DNA from: Gigaspora margarita
Lineage: Eukaryota; Glomeromycota; Glomeromycetes; Diversisporales; Gigasporaceae
Reading direction: 5' to 3'
DNA length: 64,000 bases
Assembly (NCBI GenBank): GCA_009809945.1
Contig: WTPW01000070.1
Coordinates: 589,491 to 653,490 of the forward strand
Shown: positions 54,111-64,000 of the stretch, piece by piece
Numbering within the stretch: position 1 is the stretch's first letter
Layout: each line of letters opens with the position of its first letter
The notes under the pieces: model-generated
The model's input: the letters and a program-made list of their open reading frames with translations, nothing else
Told to the model about the DNA's origin: nothing
The model's database searches: none
Program-made: the position numbers and the translations under genes

Positions 54111-54405
54111 CAAATAACTGGCCACAATACCCCCCCTAGAATTTAGTTTTTATATTATATTTGTGTAGTAATTATTTATATCGAAAACTATATATAATAT
54201 AAAGATTTTTTATAGTAATATATTCTTTATTAAGTATAGTTTAAATAATAAAAATTCTACAAAAATCTATTTGCTTATTAAAAAATTTTATTAGTAGAAA
54301 CTTTAACCTGGCCATAATACTCCCTTTTACCTTATGTCTATTTTATATGAAAATTTCAAAATACTATATGAAACTATATAAAAATAATCTGTGTACCTTC
54401 TACTC

Positions 54406-54916
54406 TAGTGTTTTGAACTGTCAACTGAAAGTTCAACCAGAACTGATCCAAGTAGAGTAATGGGCAGTGTTGTACGTTTTGGCTGTCCACAGCCTTTTTT
54501 GGCTTGTCCATGTCCAAAATTGTCCAAATGTCCAAGATTGTCCAAAGCTTGTCCAGGCTTTAATAATTAATAAATCTATCTAAAAAATATATAAATATAA
54601 CTATATATTTTTTTAGGTGCTGAACACATTTTAGTTAAAATTAAAATAGGTTATCTTAATAAAATTTTAAGTAATTTTACTTTATTTAATTGTCCAAAAT
54701 TGTCCAAAATTGTCCAAATTATTGTCCAAAGCTGTTCTGTGACAACACTAGTTATGGGTATTCTTAGCCAATCACTAATGTTTGTTTACAAGGTAAATAG
54801 GATTGGCACATCCTATTTCATCCAATATAAACAAACATCAGTAATTGGCTGGGAATACCCATAAGTCTACCCAGATTAGCCCCAGTTGAACTTTAGTCGA
54901 ACAGTTCAAAACACTA
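54406..54916. mobile_element. hAT-type MITE (511 bp with a nested insertion)
   Basis: TAGTGTTTTGAACTGTCAAC is mirrored by GAACAGTTCAAAACACTA, and similarity continues about 60 bp inward. Target duplication TTCTACTC (54,398-54,405) versus TTCTACTA (54,917-54,924), 7 of 8. A smaller hAT-type MITE is nested at 54,465. Confidence 0.82.
54465..54750. mobile_element. 286-bp hAT-type MITE nested in the previous one, TTGTCCAAA repeats
   Basis: Ends CAGTGTTGT and ACAACACTA are inverted. Target duplication GTAATGGG (54,457-54,464) versus GTTATGGG (54,751-54,758), 7 of 8. At least ten copies of TTGTCCAAA or close variants lie subterminally on both sides. Confidence 0.82.
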
Positions 54917-54924
54917 TTCTACTA

Positions 54925-55345
54925 TTTAAGAGAATAAAGATAAAATTTCTTATTGTAAAAGTTATGAAACAATAACAAAAATTTATAATAATTTACAAAA
55001 AAAAAGAAAAGAAAAGAATATTAAATGCTTTTGGAGAATGCCCACATTTTATTCATTTTATTTTTATAGAGTAGGAGGAAATATCAAATCAGGTCTTGTT
55101 ACAGAATTATTTTGTAATAAAATATATAGTAAAAACCCCCCAAAAAAAAACAAAGAAATAATTGGTAAAATGTATATTCAGAACATGAAATTGCTCTTTT
55201 GATAAATTTTTTATGAAAGTCAATTGGAATGAAATTGACAGTTTATTAAATAATACACCATATTGTATAAAACAAAAAAACAAAGGATTTCAACTATTTT
55301 TGGCCAAATATAGTTGCATTAGAATTTTCATAGCTTCACTATTTT
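54925..55345 (+). pseudogene. Rep-like SF3 helicase domain relic (C-terminal part)
   Basis: Continues the Rep-like relic beyond the MITEs. A degenerate Walker A-like GGNIKSG (55,074-55,094), a LVTELFCNKIY helix, a Walker B-like EIALL (about 55,182, another frame), then NWNEIDSLL (55,222) and GFQLFLAKY (about 55,285-55,311) keep the order of an SF3 helicase of CRESS Rep proteins. At least one frameshift and no normal Walker A, so inactive. The part from about 55,050 onward is repeated antiparallel at 63,725-64,000. Confidence 0.5.
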
Positions 55346-55840
55346 AATAACTACAATATAGTTGAAGTTGAGTTGGCTTGCATTAAAATTGTTATAATTT
55401 TTATGCAGTTAAGCTTGAGTTAGTTTGCATTAAAATTATTATTTTTTATATAAAGAATTCTGTTGCCAAGCCTCACTATTTTGATGTGATTAAGGTTGAG
55501 TTTGTTTTAGAATTATTATACAGTCTACTCCTGCAATAGTCACATTAGAAATAGTCACATTTTCTTGAAACTATATACCAATCATTTGCAGTAATATAAA
55601 ATTAACTCTCGCTATAATCACATAATGTGACTATTATTATGTTTCTCTTGCTATAGTCACATCAAATTTCTGTCAAACTGTGTAACTGTAGCAGGAGTAG
55701 ACTGTATTAGAATTATGCAAATCTACTATTAGTTACTATAAAAAATTTTGTATTAAAAACTCAACTCACTATTTGATAACTACAATATTGGTTAAAGTTA
55801 AGATAGATTGTATTGGAATTGTTTTGTATTTTTTAAGCCA
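55310..55840. repeat. Iterated units next to the Rep-like relic
   Basis: GTTGAGTTnGnTTGCATTAAAATT-like words recur at about 55,371, 55,428, 55,495 and 55,793, each preceded by a CTCACTATTTTGATAACTACAATAT-like phrase (broken where the MITE sits). They are mirrored in the right arm. Iterated direct repeats near a Rep gene suggest replication iterons, but this is only a positional argument. Confidence 0.5.
55521..55704. mobile_element. 184-bp mariner-type MITE, left arm only
   Basis: CAGTCTACTCCTGCAATAGT is mirrored by AGCAGGAGTAGACTG, with TA on each side. It is the reverse complement of 42,821-43,004 over the same length. The right arm near 62,770 reads through without it. Confidence 0.88.
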
Positions 55841-56284
55841 GTAATAGTAAATGACCTGATTTTTCTAATAACCCAAATAATCTTAAAATAACTGGTTATT
55901 GTTAGTTATTCAAATCTTAGGCCATTTGAAAATGACTCATAATCAAATAATTATAGTTATTTGAGTCATTTGTCATTTTGCATATAGAATTGACATTCTA
56001 TTAGTTATAAAAACCCATATAGTGCTTCTTATAATTAGATTATAATAGTAATTAAAATTTAGAACTCAAATAACTTTAATGCTTAAACTACCTTTTTTCA
56101 GTTAAACATTATAGCATAGGAAATCATATATATACTATATTACAAAAATTATGTATGAATAGAATAATTTAATTAGATAATTGATATGAATAATATGAAT
56201 ATTTGAATGAATGTTTTGATGCTCATAATTGTACAAATATATAAGGTGCCTGATTGCAGTAATTACTTTTTTTTATAAGAGTAT

Positions 56285-56352
56285 CATAACTTAGAGAAGT
56301 TGTCAAGTTGTTATCCTCAAGTAGCAAGTTGAAAGTTCAAATCCCACTAGTG
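56285..56352 (+). ncRNA. tRNA-like (Pol III box) sequence, left arm
   Basis: A TTAGAGAAGTTGTCAAGTTG A-box-like region is followed 35 bp later by AAGTTCAAATCCCAC, a B-box match. No paired acceptor stem, so not a functional tRNA. The mirror copy is at 62,119-62,190. May be a SINE head. Confidence 0.35.
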
Positions 56353-56418
56353 ATATTTTGAAAATAGATCTGTGCTCTTGTAATCTGTTTCTTATTTTTG
56401 GTTGGGTATATAACCTGT

Positions 56419-59400
56419 AGTCTTGGTTCTACTATCTAGAATAGGAGCTTTAGGCTTAATGGTGTGATATTATACTAGCAAATCCAAAGAACTAAAGAAA
56501 TTGAAAACCTGTTTGCATGTTCTAAGTAAGAAGGTAGAAGAAGATCTTTGATAATAAACCAAAAAAGGTAAGTGCCAGAATTAGAATTAACCTTATAAGA
56601 GCAGTCTAAGGTAATGATAGGGCTTAAGGTAAACCCAAGTGTAAGCCTTAGTGAATGCATCATTGCTAAAGATCTACTTTGAACTTAAATAGGACAGAAA
56701 CTTAGTAGGCTAGCTTTTTCTACAAGAGTAAATTAGCCCTAAAGGCTGTGAAAATTATTAAGAATAATCCTATAGTACTAGTTTGGAAAAGTAGTAAACA
56801 AAGAATGGATCAAAAGGTTTAAATAGACAATTTCTGTAGTTGGGTTACAGGTATAGTAGCTAGTATAGAACCTTTGAGTGGATTATTAAAATAGGTACCA
56901 AATAGGCAACAAAAGTGTACATGTAGATAATTTTACACTTATCTATATAACAAATACTACAAATATCTAATAAAAATTCACAGTCCAATACAAGCTGGTT
57001 GTTAAAAAAAAAAACAATTATTTTTTTTAATTATTAAAAAATAACAGATTTTGTAATTTGGAATAAAGATATTAATGGCCTCACTATCAATAAAATACAA
57101 AACTTGTATAGTATAAGTAGTTAGTAGTATGGAAAAAAAAGATTTTATAATGAAAAAACAATTTGTGCTATATTGTTATTTTGAATGTTTATATGTCTGT
57201 TAAATATGTAGATTGTTATAAAATTTGTATATGTAATAGTTTTTTTTTACTATAAGTAAAAATTATAGCTTTCAAGAATTTTTTTACTTGGTTAAATCTG
57301 ATAGTTCAAAAGCAAAATAAGAAGGCAGTTTGCTTTTTATATATATAAAGTATACCTTATTTATAGCAATTACAAAGCCTAAGTGCTTTGTTTTTAATAA
57401 TATGAAATTATATTATAGTTATCTTTAAAATTGTCCAATTTTTAATGAACAATATGTTATAAACAAAAATTTTGAAGATACTTGCATGCTTAGTATCTAA
57501 AGATACTAAAAAGAATAACAATAAAAGTAATTATATTAAATAGTTCTTTTTTTTTTAATTTAATAGCCATCTACTTTGGGCATAAGTTTGATTAAATATC
57601 TATAATATTTGTTATATTGACAAGTATATAACTAGCCAAACTTGCACTTTTGGTGCCTAATTTAAGTAGCCTACCTGAAGGTTCTATACTAGCTACTATA
57701 CCTGCAAACCAATTATGAGACCTGTCTATTACTCTGATCCATGCTTCAACTATCAATATTTATCTATTAACCAAATTTAATTTGGTTTTTAGAGTTATTA
57801 TCAATGGTCTACTAGCCTTAGGGCTACTCTACTATTACAGAAATACCAGATACTCTAAGTATATGTTCTATATCATATACTTAGATAGTCTCCAGTAACT
57901 TGCACCAGGTCTACAACATTATTTGTATTGCTCTTATAAGGTTTGTTCTAATACTAGTACTAATCTCTTTTGGTAGTACAATCAAAGATCTTCTTCTACC
58001 TCTTTACTTGGAACTTGCCAAAAAGGTTTTTAATTTCTTCAGTTTCTTGGATTTATCAGTGTGATATCATACTATTGCACTTGAAAACTCCTATGCTAGA
58101 TAAAAGCAATATAAATAATATTGTAGACCTGGTACAAGTTACTGAAGACTATCTAATTATATGATATAGAACATATACTTTGAGTATCTGGTGTTTTCTG
58201 TGATAGTAGAGTAGCCCTAAGGCTAGTAAACTATTGATAATAACTCTAAAAACCAAATTAAATTTGGTTAATAGATAAATATTAATAGTTGAAGCATGGA
58301 TTAGAATAATAGACAGGTCTTATAGTTGGTTTGCAAGTATAGTAGCTAGTGTAGAACCTTCAGGTGGGCTACTGAAATTAGGCACCAAAAGTGCATGTGT
58401 GGCTAGTTATATAACTTGTCAATATAACAAATATTATAGATATTTAATAAAACTTATACCCAAAGTAGATGGTTATTAAATTAAAAAAAAAGAACTATTT
58501 AATATATAAATCGATATTTTTAGGCCAAATCATTGGAAAATCGATATTTTTACAATTTTTTATGCATAATTACTTTTATTGTTATTCTTTTTAGTATCTT
58601 TAGATACTAAGCATATAATAATCTCCAAAATTTTTGTTTAACATATTGTTTATTAAAAATTGGACAATTTTAAAGATAACTATAATATAATTTCATATTA
58701 TTAAAAACAAAGCACTTAGGCTTTGTAATTGCTATAATTAAGGTTGCTTTTATATATATAAAAAGCAAACTGCTTTCTTATTTTGGTTTTGAACTATCAG
58801 ATTTGGCCAAGTAAAAAAATTCTTAAAAGCTATAATTTTTTTACTTATTTTAAAAAAAACTATTACATTTACAAATTTTATAACAATCTACATATTTAAC
58901 AAATGTATAAGACATTCAAGATAACAATATAGCACAAATTGTTTTTTCATACTACTAACTACTTATACTATACAAGTTTTGTATTTTATTGATAGTGAGA
59001 CCATTAATATCTTTATCCAAATTACAAAATCTGTTATTTTTTTAATAATTAAAAAAAAATAATTGTTTTTTTTAACAACTAGCATGTATTGGACTGTAGA
59101 TTTTTATTAAATATTTGTAGTATTTGTTATATAGTTAAGTATACAATTATCTACATGTACACTTTTGGTGCCTATTTGGTACCTATTTTAAGTAGTCTAC
59201 TCAAAGGTTTTATACCTGCAACCCAACTACAGAAATTGCCTATTTAAACCTTTTGATCCATTCTTTGTTTACTACTTTTCCAAACTAGTACTACAGGATT
59301 ATTCTTAATAATTTTCACAGCCTTTAGGGCTAATTTACCCTTGTAGAAAAGCTAGCCTACTAAGTTTTTGTCCTATTTAGGTTTAAAGTTGGTCTTTAGC

Positions 59401-59643
59401 AATGATGCATTTACTAAAGCTTATACTTGGGCTTATCTTAAGCCCTATTGTTACCTTATACTGCCCTTATAGGGTTCATTTTGGCACTGACCTTTTTTGG
59501 TCTATTATCAAAAATCTTCTTCTACCTTCTTACTTAGAACATGCCAAACAGGATTCTAATTTCTTTGTTCTTTGAATTTGTTAATATGTTATCATATTAT
59601 TAAGCCTAAAAGCTCCTATTCTAGATAGTAGAACCAAGACTCA
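56419..59643. mobile_element. 3.2-kb foldback element (arms about 1.6 kb)
   Basis: TCTTGGTTCTACTATCTAGA at 56,419 is perfectly mirrored by TCTAGATAGTAGAACCAAGA ending at 59,643. Mirror symmetry continues to a centre near 58,030. The end unit (a CTTCTTCTACCT...CTTAGAACATGCCAAAC stretch) recurs near the centre, so the arms are built of repeated units. The element sits exactly where the two arms of inverted repeat 2 end on this side. ORFs at 56,475-56,663 and 57,970-58,164 translate the same repeated unit; no known domain. Confidence 0.82.
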
Positions 59644-60156
59644 TTACAAAATTTTTTAACCTGATAATCATCAATATATAACAAAAAAATGATATATATT
59701 GATCAAGATATAATGATAAAAATTGATAGTGCAGTTGTAAAATAATGGATATTAATAATTAATAACTATCGATTAACATATATAAATCATTATGCATTTG
59801 CAATCAATTATTATCGAATTGATTCAAGTTGATACATAATGATTAATGGTTACCAATCATTTAAATTTGAACTTAGCAAATTTTTAGATTTACATTTTTA
59901 TCATTAAGACATGATCTACATCATACCAGATAAAAAATCAAAACTTTAATATCATATCTGATATCGATTATCAGTTTTTTTTCTATATTATTTTTTTCAC
60001 TTTTATTGTTTTAGTTAACTAACTTATTTTCTTTCTGGTTAGGTGACATCCATAAACAACATTATGCACCTCTACTTAGTAGCTCTTGACCCCCTAGACT
60101 ATATAAAAAAAATGTATGTTTATATATAAAATTTTATAAAAACTTGGATATATTAT
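59644..60156. other. AT-rich region, no gene seen
   Basis: ATTGATnATATATTGAT-type words at 59,670-59,840. GGTGACATCCATAAACAACATTATGCAC near 60,041 is mirrored by GCATAACGTTATTTATGGATGC near 60,536, bracketing the two hairpins below. Confidence 0.4.
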
Positions 60157-60262
60157 GACCCAGCGATCCAATCTGGATGTTTTTTATACCATTCGATTCG
60201 TCTCTGTGAGATGAATCTAATGGTACCAAAATTATTTCATTTGGATTACTGGATCAAGTGTT
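60157..60262. repeat. GTCTC hairpin family member
   Basis: ACCCAGCGATCCAATCTGGA...TATACCATTCGATTCGTCTC, loop, then GAGATGAATCTAATGGTACC...TTTGGATTACTGGATCAAG. Confidence 0.75.
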
Positions 60263-60336
60263 ATTCACAAAATACTATTGATTTTATAGTAATTTTAGAA
60301 GAAAATATGATAACCAATAGTATTTCATTAATAAAA

Positions 60337-60448
60337 CGTGATCCAGTAGTTCAACAAATCAAATGATTTTGGTACCATTCGAATCCTCTCCTTGAGATGA
60401 TTCGAATGGTATCAAAATTATCCAATTTGGACTACTGGATCAAGTTTT
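60337..60448. repeat. GTCTC hairpin family member
   Basis: GTGATCCAGTAGTTCAACAA...GGTACCATTCGAATCCTCTC, loop, then GAGATGATTCGAATGGTATC...TTTGGACTACTGGATCAAG. The arms are about 50 bp. Confidence 0.78.
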
Positions 60449-61855
60449 AGACAAATTTTTATAAAAAATTACATTGTATTTTGGGGCACCCCCTACATAT
60501 TGGAAAATTGTTATATTTTGGGGACCCCCCTCAAGCATAACGTTATTTATGGATGCCCCCTTACAGGATTTAGTCAATGCCAGTGCTGTCATTATGTTAC
60601 GAGTGCTGTCATTACATTACTGTCTGGTATTGCTGCTGCCTGTGTTGAACTTGTACTAACTTTCTTTTGTCGCTAGAATTGGAATCTTATAAGTAGGTTT
60701 TTTTTTCTTTTTTTGCTCCTGGAACCAGGATCCTATAAAAAAATTATTTTTATTGTTTGCTTGTTTATTTTTCTTATTTTAAAATCTTCTTTCTTTTGCA
60801 GATTTGTTTCACTAGAAAACCGGGTAGAAGATTGAAACTAGCTTTTGTGTAATACTGAATATTGGAGATTTAGAACTGGATCTTGTGAGATAAGTAGTTC
60901 TATTTGTTGCTTTTTTTCTATTTTATCCTTTTTTAGCTTGAACTAATAACTTTTGTAGGCTTAGTTAGTGGTATACCATTATTTATGGAATATAGAGATT
61001 CTGAGCTTTGGTCATTTTGGTACCTTATTATAGAGATTCTGGGTTTTCATCATTCCAGTACAATCATTTATGGAATATAAAGGTTCTGGGCTTTTGTTAT
61101 TCCATTATTATCATTTATAGAATACAAAAAATATAAGCTTTCATCATTTAGTATTGTCAGTAATTTCAAACTTTTGCTATTTCTGTACCATTATTTGTAG
61201 AAGTTTCACATTTTCATTAGTAATTTCAGGCTTCGCTGGTTAATAGAGGCTTTGGACTAATTCTTTTCTAGGGATAATTTTGCTAAAACAACTAGTGGAT
61301 CACTTTGGTACCTTTGTTGGACCCTTTATAAATCTACTTCATCATTTGTCTTATTATTTTGATATTGTAAGATTAGTAATTTCTTTTTCTTTGTTTGTTT
61401 CATTTTTTTTGTACTAATTTTTCATTTTCTAGGTTTAGCTTCATATATCATTTTGTGTTGTTGTTGTGGCTTTTGTTAGTGGGTCTTGCGCTTTCAGTGG
61501 TGTCATTGTTTGAACCTTTAGTATTGTCATTCTTGGAGCTTGTTATCAATACGTCATGTTTAGGCAGCTTGGTAATAGTAGTTGTAGTAAGCGACAGTGT
61601 GGTGAAAATAATTATTACACAATGGTTTAAGTTTTAGTATTAGTGATTATAGTTGTAGTTGGGTTATGGTTAGAATTAGTTATTATTTTTAATTTGTAAC
61701 TGATCAGACTATAAAAATTAAAAAAAGTTGTGTAATTATAAGATTGTACTATAAAAAAAATGTTTAATAAATTAAAGAAATTGGGTAATTATTACGGTAT
61801 CTTGTTGATTAGTTCCACATTCTGCAAAACATTTTTCTCTGCTAACTGCATATGT
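60449..61855. repeat. T/G-rich stretch with about 45-bp imperfect repeats
   Basis: At 60,984-61,210 five units of TATGGAATATAGAGATTCTG...CATTnCAGTACCATT character recur. Composition and pyrimidine tracts resemble 2,240-3,190. The ORFs at 60,474 and 61,395 have no recognisable domain. Confidence 0.45.
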
Positions 61856-61859
61856 GCAC

Positions 61860-61988
61860 CAAACAATAAAAATCGATTACTATCTAAACTGATAAAAATT
61901 GATTACTATCTAAATCAATAAAAATCGATCACTATCTAAATTGATAAAATCGATCATTATCTAAATTGATAAAAATCGATAGCGGGAA
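61860..61988. repeat. Minisatellite, ATAAAAATCGATYACTATCT unit
   Basis: Four to five units of about 27 bp. Confidence 0.75.
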
Positions 61989-62118
61989 TTGTAATTGATA
62001 TATGTTTTAACCATTATATATCAATACTATTTGGCTTGCAAATTTTGGTAATACTATAGGTTATATACCCAACCAATAATGAGAAACAGATTACAAGAGC
62101 ACAGAACTATTTTCAAAT

Positions 62119-62190
62119 TATCACTAGTAGGATTTGAACTTTCAACCTGCTACTTGGGGTAACAACTTGACAACTTTTCTAAGTCACTAT
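62119..62190 (-). ncRNA. tRNA-like (Pol III box) sequence, right arm
   Basis: Mirror of 56,285-56,352 with a few substitutions. The B-box-like word reads AAGTTCAAATCCTAC on the minus strand. Confidence 0.35.
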
Positions 62191-62892
62191 ACTCTTATAA
62201 AAAAAAGTAATTACTACAATCAGGCACCTTATATATTTGTACAATTTTGAGCATAAAACATTTATTCAATTATTCATATTATTTATATCAATTATTTAAT
62301 TAAATTGTTCTATTCATACATAATTTTTTGTAATATAGTATATATATGATTTCTTATACTATAATGTTTAACTAAAAAAAGGTAGTTCAAGCTTTAAAGT
62401 TATTTGAGTTCTAAATTTTAATTACTATTATAATCAAATTTAAAAAGCATTATATGGGTTTTTATAACTAATAAAATGTCAATTCTATATGCAAAATGAC
62501 AAATAATTAACTAACTATAATTATTTAATCATGAGTCATTTTCAAATGGTCTAAGATTTGAATAACCAACAATAACCAGTCATTTTAAGGTTATTTGGGT
62601 CATTAGAAAAATAGACAAATGACTAGGTCATTTACTATTACTAATTTAAAAATACAAAACAATTCCAATACAATCTATTTTAACTTTAACCAATATTGTA
62701 GTTATCAAATAGTGAGTTTTTAATACAAAATTTTTTATAATAACTCATAGTAGATTTGCAATAATTCTAATATAATAATTCTAAAACAAACTCAATCTTA
62801 ATCACATCAAAATAGTGAGGCTTGACAACAGAATTCTTTATATAAAAAAAAATAATTTTAATGCAAACTAACTCCAGCTTAACTGCATAAAA

Positions 62893-63626
62893 AACTCTAT
62901 AAGAAAAGTGGTTTGGGGTATAGTATGGGAAAACAGTGTTTATGCACAGAATGGTACAGACCAAGTGATACATATAGGCACATTTTACAGAATGGCATGA
63001 TTAAAAATGACACAGATATTACAGTAATAGGGTGGCACATTATATTATGTTACATGAAATGGCACGCATTCAGTGGCACACATATGCATGTTGTATATGA
63101 TGGCATGTCAAATTACACAGAATTGCACGTGTTAAAAATAACATGTATTGGCTCATTTCATGGAGTAAAATAAAAGTGAAGGATTAAAATGATTTTTTTT
63201 CAAAAAGTTGCAATATCTCAAAAACTTGCAAGTAAGTCTGCTCTGGTATCTTAAGGAAAAAGATTCCTTGCAAAATTTTACACATTTGCAATTGCTTTAG
63301 CTTCCAGATATGTACATTCTTTAACTATTATTTTGTCCTCATTTAATAAAATGTCTAAGGGAAAGTTGACCATAATTTTATATTTACTTACCCGTTTTAT
63401 CCATGTGCCATCGCAAGTGTCAATTGGCTTAGTAAACTGCTACAAATGGCATGGGCAATTAATGTGATTTCACATTAAATTGGCATGTGTATACAGACCA
63501 ATACAGTCTGCTGATTCCCATGCCTACTCAAACCATGCACGTGCAAACCCGACTATAGCACATGCCACTTGACCACGTGCCTATACACTATTTTTTCGTG
63601 CGATCCCAGACACTTTTCTTATAGGG
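62893..63626. mobile_element. 734-bp TIR element in the right arm only
   Basis: CTATAAGAAAAGTGGTTTGGG is mirrored by CCCAGACACTTTTCTTATAG. The left arm reads ACTGCATAAAAATTATAAC straight across this point. GGCACA/TGGCATG words are common inside, at a much higher GC than the surroundings. The ORF 62,913-63,173 translates these words and is not supported. Confidence 0.78.
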
Positions 63627-63724
63627 AAATTATAACAATTTTAATGCAAGCCAACTCAACTTCAACCATATTATGTTATCAAAATAGTGGGTAAATTTTA
63701 TAGAATTTTTTATCTAACTTATAG

Positions 63725-64000
63725 TAAAGTCATAAAAATTCTAATGCAATGATATTTGGCTAAAAATTGTTGAAATCATTTGTTTTTTTTTTCTATTCAA
63801 TATGGTGTATTATTTAATAAACTGACAATTTCATTCCAATTGACTTTTATATAAAATTTATCAAAAAAGCAATTTCATGTTCTGAATATGCATTTTACCA
63901 ATTATTTCTTTGTTTTTTTTGGTTTTTACTATATATTTTATCACAAAATAATTCTGTAACAAGACCTAATTTGATATGTCCTCCTACTCTATAAAAATAA
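63725..64000 (-). pseudogene. Rep-like SF3 helicase relic, antiparallel copy, cut by the window end
   Basis: Reverse-complement homologue of about 55,050-55,345, with its own substitutions. Inactive. The rest of the arm, which might hold the N-terminal part, lies outside the window. Confidence 0.45.

Larger units (their letters stand above)
53575..54332. mobile_element. 758-bp TIR element with pogo-like ends, in the Rep-like locus
   Basis: AGGTAAAAGGGGGTATTTTG is mirrored by a right end reading ACTCCCTTTTACCT, with TA on each side (53,573-53,574; 54,333-54,334). The first bases (AGGTAAAAGGGG) match the pogo-like element's termini (AGGTARAWAGGGG). A second, inner pair GGGGGTATTGTGGCC / GGCCACAATACCCCC repeats the arrangement. 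It carries three hairpin-family modules and no ORF. Confidence 0.8.
55045..56418. repeat. Giant inverted repeat 2, left arm
   Basis: Antiparallel to 62,036-64,000. Shared landmarks include AGAGTAGGAGG, ATGAAATTGACAGTTTATTA (complement at 63,815), ACAGAATTCTTTATATAAAA (complement here at about 55,460) and GGTTGGGTATATAACC (56,400; 62,050). The left arm carries a 184-bp MITE missing from the right arm. Confidence 0.87.
62036..64000. repeat. Giant inverted repeat 2, right arm (runs off the window)
   Basis: Antiparallel to 55,045-56,418. The match still holds at the last bases of the window. An extra segment at about 62,893-63,626 is absent from the left arm. Confidence 0.85.

Noticed and set aside
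56285..56352. Functional tRNA gene
   Set aside because: Box-like words are present but no acceptor stem or normal anticodon arm can be drawn.
62913..63173. 86-residue plus-strand ORF
   Set aside because: Translates a TGGCA-word-rich, arm-specific TIR element with no protein pattern.

Overview
This is an AT-rich, intron-containing eukaryotic window that is mostly transposable-element debris. The best fit is an arbuscular mycorrhizal fungus (Glomeromycotina, Rhizophagus-like). That rests on family recognition: a protein-kinase relic with the Cys-rich leader typical of the expanded kinases of these fungi, a Sel1-repeat relic, an F-box plus leucine-rich-repeat protein, and a long Tad/I-clade-like LINE. 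I could not run a search, so the genus is inference. N runs point to a draft assembly.

Layout. 1-5.8 kb: repeats, palindromic AT minisatellite (TATTTATGAATATTCATAA) and a poly(A)-tailed retro-insertion. 5.85-13.54 kb: one full-length but broken LINE on the minus strand (ORF1 and ORF2 with endonuclease, reverse transcriptase, RNase H-like region and zinc motif), bounded by a perfect 17-bp target-site duplication. 13.5-20 kb: minisatellite, Sel1 relic, a tandem array of about 110-bp units, a kinase pseudogene split by a 255-bp TIR element, and further nested copies of that element. 20.3-22 kb: the only clearly intact host gene, an F-box/LRR protein with 12 LRRs. 23.1-23.9 kb: a duplicated membrane-protein gene split by a 186-bp TA-flanked MITE. 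25-33 kb: MITEs (one carrying telomere-type repeats), a transposase HTH fragment and a Helitron helicase relic. 33.4-40.9 kb: a giant imperfect palindrome whose arms each carry a copy of a small secreted Cys-rich protein gene. 41-47 kb: foldback elements, minisatellites and MITEs. 47.5-49.9 kb: a pogo/Tigger-like DNA transposon with recognisable TIRs and a transposase ORF broken only by four stop codons. 50-64 kb: foldbacks, nested hAT-type MITEs, a broken Rep-like gene resembling replication proteins of circular ssDNA (CRESS) viruses, and a second large inverted repeat that runs off the window and encloses a 3.2-kb foldback.

How it fits together. Almost every coding relic is interrupted by a short TIR element whose target duplication can be read by eye, and in several cases removing the element with one target copy restores the local reading frame or matches an uninterrupted paralogue. 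The two giant inverted repeats act as internal controls, because insertions in one arm are missing from the other. The most interesting items are the palindrome with its secreted Cys-rich gene pair, the Rep-like relic beside iterated repeats in head-to-head arms, and a dispersed hairpin family (ACCATTCGAATCGTCTC with its mirror) that I cannot assign to a known feature class.
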